Shown here piece after piece: positions 1 to 15,710 of a DNA stretch of 64,000 nucleotides. Every line of letters begins with the position of its first letter. Within the stretch, counting starts at the first letter, position 1. The notes beneath the pieces were generated by a model, which searched no databases, had not been told where the DNA came from, and saw only the letters and a list, made by a program, of their open reading frames with translations. Made by a program: the position numbers and the translations under genes. The stretch is from Bugula neritina. Taxonomy: Eukaryota > Bryozoa > Gymnolaemata > Cheilostomatida > Bugulidae. The stretch lies in NCBI GenBank assembly GCA_964035545.1, contig CAXIUT010000230.1, forward strand, positions 186,001 to 250,000, given 5' to 3'.

Positions 1-30
1 AACTCGCTGAAACATACTGTAACTCACTGA
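1..30. repeat. Partial HOR unit at left edge
   Basis: These three decamers match the three that precede the AATATAGTGT landmark in every other unit (for example 2581-2610). They are the right end of a unit that lies mostly outside the window. Confidence 0.85.
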
Positions 31-2610
31 AATATAGTGTAATATACGGAAATGTACTGTAAAATACTGGAATATAATGTAACACACTGAATTATACTGC
101 AACATACTGAAATACACTGAAACATACTGAAATATACTGCAACATCCTGCAACATACTGAAATACACTGTAACATACTGAAATACACTGCAACATCCTAC
201 AAGATACTGAAATACACTGTAACATATTGAAGTACACTGCAATACATTGAAGTATCCTGCAACACACTTAAACACACGGCAACATACTGAAATATACTTC
301 GGCACATTGCAATATACTGCAGCATACTGAAATATGCTGTAGCCTACTGAAATACACTGCATTATACTGAAATACACTGCTACATACTGAAATATACTGC
401 AACATACTGAAATACACTGTAATATGCTGAATTACACTGCAACACATTGAAATATACTGCAACATAGCAAAATATATATTAAACTACTGAAAAATACTTT
501 AACACATTGAAAAATACTGCAACATACATAATTATACTGTAACACACTGAAATATACTGCAACATACTGAAATACACTGTAAAATACTGAAATGTACTGC
601 AACATACTGAAATACACTGCTACATACTGAAATATACTGCAACACACTGCGACATACTGCAACATACTAAAATACACTGTAACATATTGAAATACACTGC
701 AACACATTGAAATATACTGCAATGTACCGAAATATATGGTAAACTACTGAAATATACTGTCACACATTGAAAAACACTGCAACATACTGAAATATACTGC
801 GACACATTGCAATGTACTGTAACATACTGAAATATGCTGTTGCACACTGAAATACACCGCAACTCACTGAAATATACTGCAACATACTGAAATACACTGT
901 AACATATTGAAATATACTGCAACATACTGAAATACAGTGCTACATACTGAAATATACTGCAACATACTGCAATATACTGAAATACACTGTAACATACTGA
1001 AATACACTGCAACATACTACAACATATTGAAAGACACTGCAACACATTGAAATATGCTGCAACATACCTAAACATACGGTAATGTACCAAAATAAACTGT
1101 TACACATTGAAAAATACTGCAACATACTGAAATACACTGCAACACACTGAAAAACACTGCAAAATACTGTAACACACTGAAATATACTGCAAAATACTGA
1201 AATACACTGCTACATACTGAAATATACTACAACACACTGCAACATACTGCAACATACTAAAATATACTGCAACATACTGAAATACACTGCAAAATACTGA
1301 AATACACTGTAACATACTGAAATATACTGCAACATACTGAATTACACTCCTACATACTGAAATATACTGCAACTCCCTGCAACATCCTGCAACATACTAA
1401 AATACACTGTAACATATTGAAATACACTGCAACACATTGAAATATACTGCAAAATATTGAAATACACTGCTACACACTGAAATATACTGCAACACACGGC
1501 AACATACTGCAACATACTAAAATATACTGCAACATACTGAAATACACTGCAAAATACTGAAATACACTGTAACATACTGAAATATACTGCAACATACTGA
1601 AATATACTGCTACATACTGAAATATACTGCAACACACGGCAACATACTGCAACATACTAAAATATACTGCAACATACTGAAATACACTGCAAAATACTGA
1701 AATACACTGTAACATACTGAAATATACTGCAACATACTGAAATACACTGTAACATACTGAAATACACTGCAACACAGTGAAATATACTGCAATGTGCCGA
1801 AATGTATGGTAAACTACTGAAATATACTGTCACACATTGAAAAATACTGCAACATACTGAAATATACTGCGACACATTGCAATATACTGTAACATACCGA
1901 AATATGCTGTAGCGCATTGAAATACACTGCAACTCGCTGAAATATACTGCAACATACTGAAATACACTGTAACATACTGAAATACAGTGCTACATACTGA
2001 AATATACTGCAACATACTGCAACATACTGAAATACACTGTAACAAACTGAAATACACTGCAACGTACTACAACATTTTGAAACACACTGCAACACATTGA
2101 AATATACTGCAACATACCTAAATATACGGGAATATACCAAAATATACTGTAACACATTGAAAAATACTGCAACATACTGAAATACACTGCAACACACTGA
2201 AAAACACTGCAAAATTATGTAACACACTGAAATATACTGCAAAACACTGAAATACACTGCTACATACTGAAATATACTGCAACACAGTGCAACATACTGC
2301 AACATACTAAAATATACTGCAACATACTGAAATACACTGCTAAATACTGAAATACACTGTAACATACTGAAATACACTGCAAAATACTACAACATTTTGA
2401 AATACACTGCAATACATTGAAATATACTGCAACATACCTAAATATACGGTAATATACTGAAATATACTGTAACACATTGAAAAATACTACAAAATACTGA
2501 AATACACTGCAACATACTACAACATACTGAAATACGCTGTAATACATTGAAATCCACTGCAACACATTGAAATATACTGTAACTCGCTGAAACATACTGT
2601 AACTCACTGA
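31..2610. repeat. HOR unit 1, 2580 bp
   Basis: It runs from one landmark decamer to the next. From about 700 onward it matches unit 2 at an offset of 2440 bp. It is 140 bp longer than unit 2 because of a divergent stretch at about 430-700. Block starts at 1211, 1351, 1471 and 1611 show the 140/120/140 pattern. Confidence 0.9.
431..700. repeat. Most divergent stretch of the array
   Basis: It holds decamers I do not see elsewhere, such as AACATAGCAA, AATATATATT, AAAATACTTT and AACATACATA, but stays in the 10-bp register. Positions 471-500 look like a mutated copy of the recurrent block that includes AATATATGGT and AAACTACTGA (compare 731-750). The following 140 bp or so is extra relative to unit 2. 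It is decayed satellite rather than foreign sequence. Confidence 0.75.
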
Positions 2611-5050
2611 AATATAGTGTAATATACGGAAATGTACTGTAAAATACTGGAATATAATGTAACACACTGAAATATACAGCAACATACTGAAATACACTGT
2701 AACATACTGAAATAAACTGCAACATCCTGCAACATACTGAAATACACTGTAACATACCGAAATACACCGCAACATCCTACAAGATACTGAAATACACTGT
2801 AACGTATTGAAGTACACTGCAACACATTGAAGTATTCTGCAACACACTTAAACATACGGCAACATACTGAAATATACTTCGGCACATTGCAATATACTGC
2901 AGCATACTGAAATATGCTGTAGCCTACTGAAATACACTGCATTATACTGAAATACACTGCTACATACTGAAATAAACTGCAACATACTGAAATATACTGC
3001 GACACATTGCAATATACTGTAACATACTGAAATATGCTGTAGCACACTGAAATACACTGCAACTCACTGAAATATACTGCAACATACTGAAATACACTGT
3101 AACATATTGAAATATACTGCAACATACTGAAATACACTGCAACACATTGAAATATACTGCAATGTACCGAAATATATGGTAAACTACTGAAATATACTGT
3201 CACACATTGAAAAACACTGCAACATACTGAAATATACTGCGACACATTGCAATGTACTGTAACATACTGAAATATGCTGTTGCACACTGAAATACACCGC
3301 AACTCACTGAAATATACTGCAACATACTGAAATACACTGTAACATATTGAAATATACTGCAACATACTGAAATACAGTGCTACATACTGAAATATACTGC
3401 AACATACTGCAATATACTGAAATACACTGTAACATACTGAAATACACTGCAACATACTACAACATATTGAAAGACACTGCAACACATTGAAATATGCTGC
3501 AACATACCTAAACATACGGTAATGTACCAAAATAAACTGTTACACATTGAAAAATACTGCAACATACTGAAATACACTGCAACACACTGAAAAACACTGC
3601 AAAATACTGTAACACACTGAAATATACTGCAAAATACTGAAATACACTGCTACATACTGAAATATACTACAACACACTGCAACATACTGCAACATACTAA
3701 AATATACTGCAACATACTGAAATACACTGCAAAATACTGAAATACACTGTAACATACTGAAATATACTGCAACATACTGAATTACACTCCTACATACTGA
3801 AATATACTGCAACTCCCTGCAACATCCTGCAACATACTAAAATACACTGTAACATATTGAAATACACTGCAACACATTGAAATATACTGCAAAATATTGA
3901 AATACACTGCTACACACTGAAATATACTGCAACACACGGCAACATACTGCAACATACTAAAATATACTGCAACATACTGAAATACACTGCAAAATACTGA
4001 AATACACTGTAACATACTGAAATATACTGCAACATACTGAAATATACTGCTACATACTGAAATATACTGCAACACACGGCAACATACTGCAACATACTAA
4101 AATATACTGCAACATACTGAAATACACTGCAAAATACTGAAATACACTGTAACATACTGAAATATACTGCAACATACTGAAATACACTGTAACATACTGA
4201 AATACACTGCAACACAGTGAAATATACTGCAATGTGCCGAAATGTATGGTAAACTACTGAAATATACTGTCACACATTGAAAAATACTGCAACATACTGA
4301 AATATACTGCGACACATTGCAATATACTGTAACATACCGAAATATGCTGTAGCGCATTGAAATACACTGCAACTCGCTGAAATATACTGCAACATACTGA
4401 AATACACTGTAACATACTGAAATACAGTGCTACATACTGAAATATACTGCAACATACTGCAACATACTGAAATACACTGTAACAAACTGAAATACACTGC
4501 AACGTACTACAACATTTTGAAACACACTGCAACACATTGAAATATACTGCAACATACCTAAATATACGGGAATATACCAAAATATACTGTAACACATTGA
4601 AAAATACTGCAACATACTGAAATACACTGCAACACACTGAAAAACACTGCAAAATTATGTAACACACTGAAATATACTGCAAAACACTGAAATACACTGC
4701 TACATACTGAAATATACTGCAACACAGTGCAACATACTGCAACATACTAAAATATACTGCAACATACTGAAATACACTGCTAAATACTGAAATACACTGT
4801 AACATACTGAAATACACTGCAAAATACTACAACATTTTGAAATACACTGCAATACATTGAAATATACTGCAACATACCTAAATATACGGTAATATACTGA
4901 AATATACTGTAACACATTGAAAAATACTACAAAATACTGAAATACACTGCAACATACTACAACATACTGAAATACGCTGTAATACATTGAAATCCACTGC
5001 AACACATTGAAATATACTGTAACTCGCTGAAACATACTGTAACTCACTGA
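2611..5050. repeat. HOR unit 2, 2440 bp
   Basis: It aligns without gaps with 171-2610 at an offset of 2440 bp over most of its length. The 2440-bp period holds from about 700 to about 5580, where the next copy diverges. Decamers such as AATATACTTC followed by GGCACATTGC (2871-2890) are HOR landmarks found once per full-length unit. Confidence 0.9.
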
Positions 5051-8000
5051 AATATAGTGTAATATACGGAAATGTACTGTAAAATACTGGAATATAATGT
5101 AACACACTGAAATATACAGCAACATACTGAAATACACTGTAACATACTGAAATAAACTGCAACATCCTGCAACATACTGAAATACACTGTAACATACTGA
5201 AATACACCGCAACATCCTACAAGATACTGAAATACACTGTAACGTATTGAAGTACACTGCAACACATTGAAGTATTCTGCAACACACTTAAACATACGGC
5301 AACATACTGAAATATACTTCGGCACATTGCAATATACTGCAGCATACTGAAATATGCTGTAGCCTACTGAAATACACTGCATTATACTGAAATACACTGC
5401 TACATACTGAAATATACTGCAACATACTGAAATATACTGCGACACATTGCAATATACTGTAACATACTGAAATATGCTGTAGCACACTGAAATACACTGC
5501 AACTCACTGAAATATACTGCAACATACTGAAATACACTGTAACATATTGAAATATACTGCAACATACTGAAATACAGTGCTACATACTGAAATATACTGT
5601 AACATACTGAAATACACTGCAACATACTACAACATATTGAAAGACACTGCAACACATTGAAATATGCTGCAACATACCTAAATATACGGTAATATACCAA
5701 AATAAACTGTTACACATTGAAAAATACTGCAACATACTGAAATACACTGCAACACACTGAAAAACACTGCAAAATACTGTAACACACTGAAATATACTGC
5801 AAAATACTGAAATACACTGCTACATACTTAAATATACTGCAACACACTGCAACATACTGCAACATACTAAAATATACTGCAACATACTGAAATACACTGC
5901 AAAATACTGAAATACACTGTAACATACTGAAATATACTGCAACATACTGAAGTACACTCCTACATACTGAAATATACTGCAACTCACTGCAACATACTGC
6001 AACATACTAAAATACACTGTAACATATTGAAATACACTGCAACACATTGAAATATACTGCAAAATATTGAAATACACTGCTACACACTGAAATATACTGC
6101 AACACACGGCAACATACTGCAACATACTAAAATATACTGCAACATACTGAAATACACTGCAAAACACTGAAATACGCTGTAACATACTGAAATATACTGC
6201 AACATACTGAAATATACTGCTACATACTGAAATATACTGCAACACACTGCAACATACTGCAACATACTAAAATACACTGTAACATAATGAAATACACTGC
6301 AACACATTGAAATATACTGCAAAATACTGAAATACACTGCTATATACTGAAATATACTGCAACACACTGCAACATACTGCAACATACTAAAATATACTGC
6401 AACATACTGAAATACACTGCAAAATACTGAAATACACTGTAACATACTGAAATATACTGCAACATACTGAAATACACTGCTACATACTGAAATATACGGC
6501 AGCACACTGCAACATACTGAAACATACTAAAATGCACTGTAACATATTGAAATACACTGCAACACAGTGAAATATACTGCAATGTGCCGAAATATATGGT
6601 AAACTACTGAAATATACTGTCACACATTGAAAATTACTGCAACATACTGAAATGAACTGCGACACATTGCAATATACTGTAACATACCGAAATATGCTGT
6701 AGCACATTGAAATACACTGCAACTCACTGAAATACAGTGCTACATACTGAAATACACTGCAACATACTACAACATTTTGAAACACACTGCAACACAATGA
6801 AATATACTGCAACATACCTAAATATACGGTAATATACCAAAATATACTGTAGCACATTGAAAAATACTGCAACATACTGAAATACACTGCAACACACTGA
6901 AGAACACTGCAAAATACTGTAACACACTGAAATATACTGCAAAATACTGAAATACACTGCTACATACTGAAATATACTACAACACACTGCAACATACTGC
7001 AACATACTAAAATATACTGCAACATACTGAAATACACTGCAAAATACTGAAATACACTGTAACATACTGAAATATACTGCAACATACTGAAGTACACTCC
7101 TACATACTGAAATATACTGCAACTCACTGCAACATACTGCAACATACTAAAATACACTGTAACATATTGAAATACACTGCAACACATTGAAATATACTGC
7201 AAAATATTGAAATACACTGCTACACACTGAAATATACTGCAACACACGGCAACATACTGCAACATACTAAAATATACTGCAACATACCGAAATACACTGC
7301 AAAATATTGAAATACACTGTAACATACTGAAATATACTGCAACATACTGAAATATACTGCTACATACTGAAATATACTGCAACACACTGCAACATACTGC
7401 AACATACTAAAACACACTGTAACATAATGAAATACACTGCAACACATTGAAATACACTGCAAAATACTGAAATACACTGCTATATACTGATATATACTGC
7501 AACACACTGCAACATACTGCAACATACTAAAATATACTGCAACATACTGAAATACACTGCAAAATACTGAAATACACTGTAACATACTGAAATATACTGC
7601 AACATACTGAAGTACACTCCTACATACTGAAATATACTGCAACTCACTGCAACATACTGCAACATACTAAAATACACTGTAACATATTGAAATACACTGC
7701 AACACATTGAAATATACTGCAAAATATTGAAATACACTGCTACACACTGAAATATACTGCAACACACGGCAACATACTGCAACATACTAAAATATACTGC
7801 AACATACCGAAATACACTGCAAAATATTGAAATACACTGTAACATACTGAAATATACTGCAACATACTGAAATATACTGCTACATACTGAAATATACTGC
7901 AACACACTGCAACATACTGCAACATACTAAAACACACTGTAACATAATGAAATACACTGCAACACATTGAAATACACTGCAAAATACTGAAATACACTGC

Positions 8001-9080
8001 TATATACTGATATATACTGCAACACACTGCAACATACTGCAACATACTAAAATATACTGCAACATACTGAAATACACTGCAAAATACTGAAATACACTGT
8101 AACATACTGAAATATACTGCAACATACTGAAATACACTGCTACATACTGAAATATACGGCAACACACTGCAACATACTGAAACATACTAAAATACACTGT
8201 AACATATTGAAAAACACTGCAACACAGTGAAATATACTGCAATGTGCCGAAATGTATGGTAAACTACTGAAATATACTGTCACACATTGAAAAATACTGC
8301 AACATACTGAAATATACTGCGACACATTGCAATATACTGTAACATACCGAAATATGCTGTAGCGCATTGAAATACACTGCAACTCACTGAAATATACTGC
8401 AACATACTGAAATACACTGTAACATATTGAAATACACTGCAACATACTGAAATACAGTGCTACATACTGAAATATACTGCAACATACTGCAACATACTGA
8501 AATACACTGTAACAAACTGAAATACACTGCAACATACTACAACATATTGAAAGACACTGCAACACATTGAAATATACTGCAACATACCTAAATATACGGG
8601 AATATACCAAAATATACTGTAACACATTGAAAAATACTGCAACATACTGAAATACACTGCAACACACTGAAAAACACTGCAAAATACTGTAACACACTGA
8701 AATATACTGCAAAACACTGAAATACACTGCTACATACTGAAATATACTGCAACACAGTGCAACATCCTGCAACATACTAAAATATACTGCAACATACTGA
8801 AATACACTGCTAAATACTGAAATACACTGTAACATACTGAAATACACTGCAAAATACTACAACATTTTGAAATACACTGCAATACATTGAAATATACTGC
8901 AACATACCTAAATATACGGTAATATACTGAAATATACTGTAACACATTGAAAAATACTACAAAATACTGAAATACACTGCAACATACTACAACATACTGA
9001 AATACGCTGTAATACAGTGAAATCCACTGCAACACATTGAAATATACTGTAACTCGCTGAAACATACTGTAACTCACTGA
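5051..9080. repeat. HOR unit 3, 4030 bp, expanded
   Basis: This is the longest landmark-to-landmark interval. It contains two separate 260-bp subrepeat arrays (5821-6490 and 6961-8150) joined by right-hand HOR sequence at 6581-6960, as if two HOR units had fused with loss of the intervening landmark segment. The stretch 5721-6480 recurs at 6861-7620 (offset 1140). Confidence 0.88.
6981..8020. repeat. 520-bp tandem duplication (two 260-bp subrepeat pairs)
   Basis: About 6990-7500 and 7510-8020 match decamer for decamer, including rare variants: AACATACCGA at 7281 and 7801, AACACACTGT at 7411 and 7931, and AGTACACTCC at 7091 and 7611. Block starts at 6961, 7101, 7221, 7361, 7481, 7621, 7741, 7881, 8001 and 8141 give four and a half 260-bp subrepeats, the longest such run in the window. 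Confidence 0.92.
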
Positions 9081-10090
9081 AATATAGTGTAATATACGGA
9101 AATGTACTGTAAAATACTGGAATATAATGTAACACACTGAAATATACTGCAACATACTGAAATACACTGTAACATACTGAAATAAACTGCAACATCCTGC
9201 AACATACTGAAATACACTGTAACATACTGAAATACACTGCAACATCCTACAAGATACTGAAATACACTGTAACGTATTGAAGTACACTGCAACACATTGA
9301 AGTATTCTGCAACACACTTAAACATACGGCAACATACTGAAATATACTTCGGCACATTGCAATATACTGCAGCATACTGAAATATGCTGTAGCCTACTGA
9401 AATACACTGCATTATACTGAAATACACTGCTACATACTGAAATACACTGTAACATCTTGAAATACAGTGCTACATACTGAAATATACTGCAACATACTGC
9501 AACATACTGAAATACACTGTAACAAACTGAAATACACTGCAACGTACTACAACATTTTGAAACACACTGCAACACATTGAAATATACTGCAACATACCTA
9601 AATATACGGGAATATACCAAAATATACTGTAACACATTGAAAAATACTGCAACATACTGAAATACACTGCAACACACTGAAAAACCCTGCAAAATTATGT
9701 AACACACTGAAATATACTGCAAAACACTGAAATACACTGCTACATACTGAAATATACTGCAACACAGTGCAACATACTGCAACATACTAAAATATACTGC
9801 AACATACTGAAATACACTGCTAAATACTGAAATACACTGTAACATACTGAAATACACTGCAAAATACTACAACATTTTGAAATACACTGCAAAACATTGA
9901 AATATACTGCAACATACCTAAATATACGGTAATATACTGAAATATACTGTAACACATTGAAAAATACTACAAAATACTGAAATACACTGCAACATACTAC
10001 AACATACTGAAATACGCTGTAATACAATGAAATCCACTGCAACACATTGAAATATACTGTAACTCGCTGAAACATACTGTAACTCACTGA
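9081..10090. repeat. HOR unit 4, 1010 bp, internally deleted
   Basis: Its first ~360-380 bp match the left end of unit 2 and its last ~630 bp match the right end of unit 2 (9461 corresponds to 4421). About 1430 bp, including all 260-bp subrepeats, is missing. The junction lies at about 9441-9460 and carries the private decamer AACATCTTGA. It is the shortest HOR unit in the window. Confidence 0.9.
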
Positions 10091-12200
10091 AATATAGTGT
10101 AATATACGGAAATGTACTGTAAAATACTGGAATATAATGTAACACACTGAAATATACAGCAACATACTGAAATACACTGTAACATACTGAAATAAACTGC
10201 AACATCCTGCAACATACTGAAATACACTGTAACATACTGAAATACACCGCAACATCCTACAAGATACTGAAATACACTGTAACGTATTGAAGTACACTGC
10301 AACACATTGAAGTATTCTGCAACACACTTAAACATACGGCAACATACTGAAATATACTTCGGCACATTGCAATATACTGCAGCATACTGAAATATGCTGT
10401 AGCCTACTGAAATACACTGCATTATACTGAAATACACTGCTACATACTGAAATATACTGCAACATACTGAAATATACTGCGACACATTGCAATATACTGT
10501 AACATACTGAAATATGCTGTAGCACACTGAAATACACTGCAACTCACTGAAATATACTGCAACATACTGAAATACACTGTAACATATTGAAATATACTGC
10601 AACATACTGAAATACAGTGCTACATACTGAAATATACTGTAACATACTGAAATACACTGCAACATACTACAACATATTGAAAGACACTGCAACACATTGA
10701 AATATGCTGCAACATACCTAAATATACGGTAATATACCAAAATAAACTGTTACACATTGAAAAATACTGCAACATACTGAAATACACTGCAACACACTGA
10801 AAAACACTGCAAAATACTGTAACACACTGAAATATACTGCAAAATACTGAAATACACTGCTACATACTTAAATATACTGCAACACACTGCAACATACTGC
10901 AACATACTAAAATATACTGCAACATACTGAAATACACTGCAAAATACTGAAATACACTGTAACATACTGAAATATACTGCAACATACTGAAGTACACTCC
11001 TACATACTGAAATATACTGCAACTCACTGCAACATACTGCAACATACTAAAATACACTGTAACATATTGAAATACACTGCAACACATTGAAATATACTGC
11101 AAAATATTGAAATACACTGCTACACACTGAAATATACTGCAACACACGGCAACATACTGCAACATACTAAAATATACTGCAACATACCGAAATACACTGC
11201 AAAATACTGAAATACACTGTAACATACTGAAATATACTGCAACATACTGAAATATACTGCTACATACTGAAATATACTGCAACACACTGCAACATACTGC
11301 AACATACTAAAATACACTGTAACATATTGAAATACACTGCAACACAGTGAAATATACTGCAATGTGCCGAAATGTATGGTAAACTACTGAAATATACTGT
11401 CACACATTGAAAAATACTGCAACATACTGAAATATACTGCGACACATTGCAATATACTGTAACATACCGAAATATGCTGTAGCGCATTGAAATACACTGC
11501 AACTCACTGAAATATACTGCAACATACTGAAATACACTGTAACATATTGAAATACACTGCAACATACTGAAATACAGTGCTACATACTGAAATATACTGC
11601 AACATACTGCAACATAATGAAATACACTGTAACAAACTGAAATACACTGCAACATACTACAACGTATTGAAAGACACTGCAACACATTGAAATATACTGC
11701 AACATACCTAAATATACGGGAATATACCAAAATATACTGTAACACATTGAAAAATACTGCAACATACTGAAATACACTGCAACACACTGAAAAACACTGC
11801 AAAATACTGTAACACACTGAAATATACTGCAAAACACTGAAATACACTGCTACATACTGAAATATACTGCAACACAGTGCAACATCCTGCAACATACTAA
11901 AATATACTGCAACATACTGAAATACACTGCTAAATACTGAAATACACTGTAACATACTGAAATACACTGCAAAATACTACAACATTTTGAAATACACTGC
12001 AATACATTGAAATATACTGCAACATACCTAAATATACGGTAATATACTGAAATATACTGTAACACATTGAAAAATACTACAAAATACTGAAATACACTGC
12101 AACATACTACAACATACTGAAATACGCTGTAATACAGTGAAATCCACTGCAACACATTGAAATATACTGTAACTCGCTGAAACATACTGTAACTCACTGA
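10091..12200. repeat. HOR unit 5, 2110 bp
   Basis: Its left part repeats 5051-6290 at offset 5040 and its right part repeats 8181-9080 at offset 3120. It is therefore unit 3 minus 1920 bp, a multiple of 10, with the changeover near 11290-11330. Either it lost the second subrepeat array or unit 3 gained it; the sequence does not say which. Confidence 0.88.
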
Positions 12201-15200
12201 AATATAGTGTAATATACGGAAATGTACTGTAAAATACTGGAATATAATGTAACACACTGAAATATACTGCAACATACTGAAATACACTGTAACATACTGA
12301 AATAAACTGCAACATCCTGCAACATACTGAAATACACTGTAACATACTGAAATACACTGCAACATCCTACAAGATACTGAAATACACTGTAACGTATTGA
12401 AGTACACTGCAACACATTGAAGTATTCTGCAACACACTTAAACATACGGCAACATACTGAAATATACTTCGGCACATTGCAATATACTGCAGCATACTGA
12501 AATATGCTGTAGCCTACTGAAATACACTGCATTATACTGAAATACACTGCTACATACTGAAATATACTGCAACATACTGAAATATACTGCGACACATTGC
12601 AATATACTGTAACATACTGAAATATGCTGTAGCACACTGAAATACACTGCAACTCACTGAAATATACTGCAACATACTGAAATACACTGTAACATATTGA
12701 AATATACTGCAACATACTGAAATACAGTGCTACATACTGAAATATACTGCAACATACTGCAACATACTGAAATACACTGCAACATACTGAAATACACTGC
12801 AACATACTACAACATATTGAAAGACACTGCAACACATTGAAATATGCTGCAACATACCTAAATATACGGTAATATACCAAAATAAACTGTTACACATTGA
12901 AAAATACTGCAACATACTGAAATACACTGCAACACACTGAAAAACACTGCAAAATACAGTAACACACTGAAATATACTGCAAAATACTGAAATACACTGC
13001 TACATACTTAAATATACTGCAACACACTGCAACATACTGCAACATACTAAAATATACTGCAACATACTGAAATACACTGCAAAATACTGAAATACACTGT
13101 AACATACTGAAATATACTGCAACATACTGAAGTACACTCCTACATACTGAAATATACTGCAACTCACTGCAACATACTGCAACATACTAAAATACACTGT
13201 AACATATTGAAATACACTGCAACACATTGAAATATACTGCAAAATATTGAAATACACTGCTACACACTGAAATATACTGCAACACATGGCAACATACTGC
13301 AACATACTAAAATATACTGCAACATACTGAAATACACTGCAAAATACTGAAATACGCTGTAACATACTGAAATATACTGCAACATACTGAAATATACTGC
13401 TACATACTGAAATATACTGCAACACACTGCAACATACTGCAACATACTAAAATACACTGTAACATAATGAAATACACTGCAACACATTGAAATATACTGC
13501 AAAATACTGAAATACACTGCTATATACTGAAATATACTGCAACACACTGAAACATACTGCAACATACTAAAATATACTGCAACATACTGAAATATACTGC
13601 AACACAGTGAAATATACTGCAATGTGCCGAAATATATGGTAAACTACTGAAATATACTGTCACACATTGAAAATTACTGCAACATACTGAAATAAACTGC
13701 GACACATTGCAATATACTGTAACATACCGAAATATGCTGTAGCACATTGAAATACACTGCAACTCACTGAAATACAGTGCTACATACTGAAATATACTGC
13801 AACATACTGCAACATACTGAAATACACTGTAACAAACTGAAATACACTGCAACATACTACAACATTTTGAAACACACTGCAACACATTGAAATATACTGC
13901 AACATACCTAAATATACGGTAATATACCAAAATATACTGTAACACATTGAAAAATACTGCAACATACTGAAATACATTGCAACACACTGAAAAACACTGC
14001 AAAATACTGTAACACACTGAAATAAACTGCAAAACACTGAAATACACTGCTTCATACTGAAATACACTGCAAAATACTGAAATACACTGTAACATACTGA
14101 AATATACTGCAACATACTGAAGTACACTCCTACATACTGAAATATACTGCAACTCCCTGCAACATACTGCAACATACTAAAATACACTGTAACATATTGA
14201 AATACACTGCAACACATTGAAATATACTGCAAAATATTGAAATACACTGCTACACACTGAAATATACTGCAACACACGGCAACATACTGCAACATACTAA
14301 AATATACTGCAACATACTGAAATACACTGCAAAATACTGAAATACACTGTAACATACTGAAATATACTGCAACATACTGAAATATACTGCTACATACTGA
14401 AATATACTGCAACACACGGCAACATACTGCAACATACTAAAATATACTGCAACATACTGAAATACACTGCAAAATACTGAAATACACTGTAACATACTGA
14501 AATATACTGCAGCATACTGAAATATACTGCTACATACTGAAATATACTGCAACACACTGCAACATACTGCAACATACTAAAACACACTGTAACATAATGA
14601 AATACACTGCAACACATTGAAATATACTGCAAAATACTGAAATACACTGCTATATACTGAGATATACTGCAACACACTGCAACATACTGCAACATACTAA
14701 AATATACTGCAACATACTGAAATACACTGCAAAATACTGAAATACACTGTAACATACTGAAATATACTGCAACATACTGAAATACACTGCTACATACTGA
14801 AATATACGGCAACACACTGCAACATACTGAAACATACTAAAATACACTGTAACATATTGAAATACACTGCAACACAGTGAAATATACTGCAATGTGCCGA
14901 AATGTATGGTAAACTACTGAAATATACTGTCACACATCGAAAAATACTGCAACATACTGAAATATACTGCGACACATTGCAATATACTGTAACATACCGA
15001 GATATGCTGTAGCGCATTGAAATACACTGCAACTCGCTGAAATATACTGCAACATACTGAAATACACTGTAACATACTGAAATACAGTGCTACATACTGA
15101 AATATACTGCAACATACTGCAACATACTGAAATACACTGTAACAAACTGAAATACACTGCAACGTACTACAACATTTTGAAACACACTGCAACACATTGA

Positions 15201-15710
15201 AATATACTGCAACATACCTAAATATACGGGAATATACCAAAATATACTGTAACACATTGAAAAATACTGCAACATACTGAAATACACTGCAACACACTGA
15301 AAAACACTGCAAAATACTGTAACACACTGAAACATACTGCAAAACACTGAAATACACTGCTACATACTGAAATATACTGCAACACAGTGCAACATACTGC
15401 AACATACTAAAATATACTGCAACATACTGAAATACACTGCTAAATACTGAAATACACTGTAACATACTGAAATACACTGCAAAATACTACAACATTTTGA
15501 AATACACTGCAATACATTGAAATATACTGCAACATACCTAAATATACGGTAATATACTGAAATATACTGTAACACATTGAAAAATACTACAAAATACTGA
15601 AATACACTGCAACATACTACAACATACTGAAATACGCTGTAATACATTGAAATCCACTGCAACACATTGAAATATACTGTAACTCGCTGAAACATACTGT
15701 AACTCACTGA
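12201..15710. repeat. HOR unit 6, 3510 bp, with two subrepeat arrays
   Basis: Subrepeat block starts fall at 13001, 13141, 13261, 13401, 13521 and again at 14131, 14251, 14391, 14531, 14651, 14791. The run 14251, 14391, 14531 shows two successive 140-bp steps, an expansion of the 140-bp block alone. A rare TTCATACTGA decamer sits at 14051. About 13051-16080 recurs at 55631-58660 (offset 42580). Confidence 0.88.

Noticed and set aside
2861-2900. Possible CENP-B box at the TTCG in AATATACTTC followed by GGCACATTGC (recurs once per full-length HOR)
   Set aside because: The TTCG half and the central A match the box core, but the required CGGG is absent (GCAA is there). The CGGG seen elsewhere (for example 4568) has no TTCG upstream at the right spacing.
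2604-3530. 308-codon minus-strand open frame, with about 200 shorter ones of the same kind tiling the window
   Set aside because: All encode the same low-complexity, uncharged, Cys/Val/Phe/Gln/Ser-rich cycle; all three minus frames read it; stops come only from scattered variant decamers; and there is no start context, domain or unique segment. The frames follow from repeat arithmetic.
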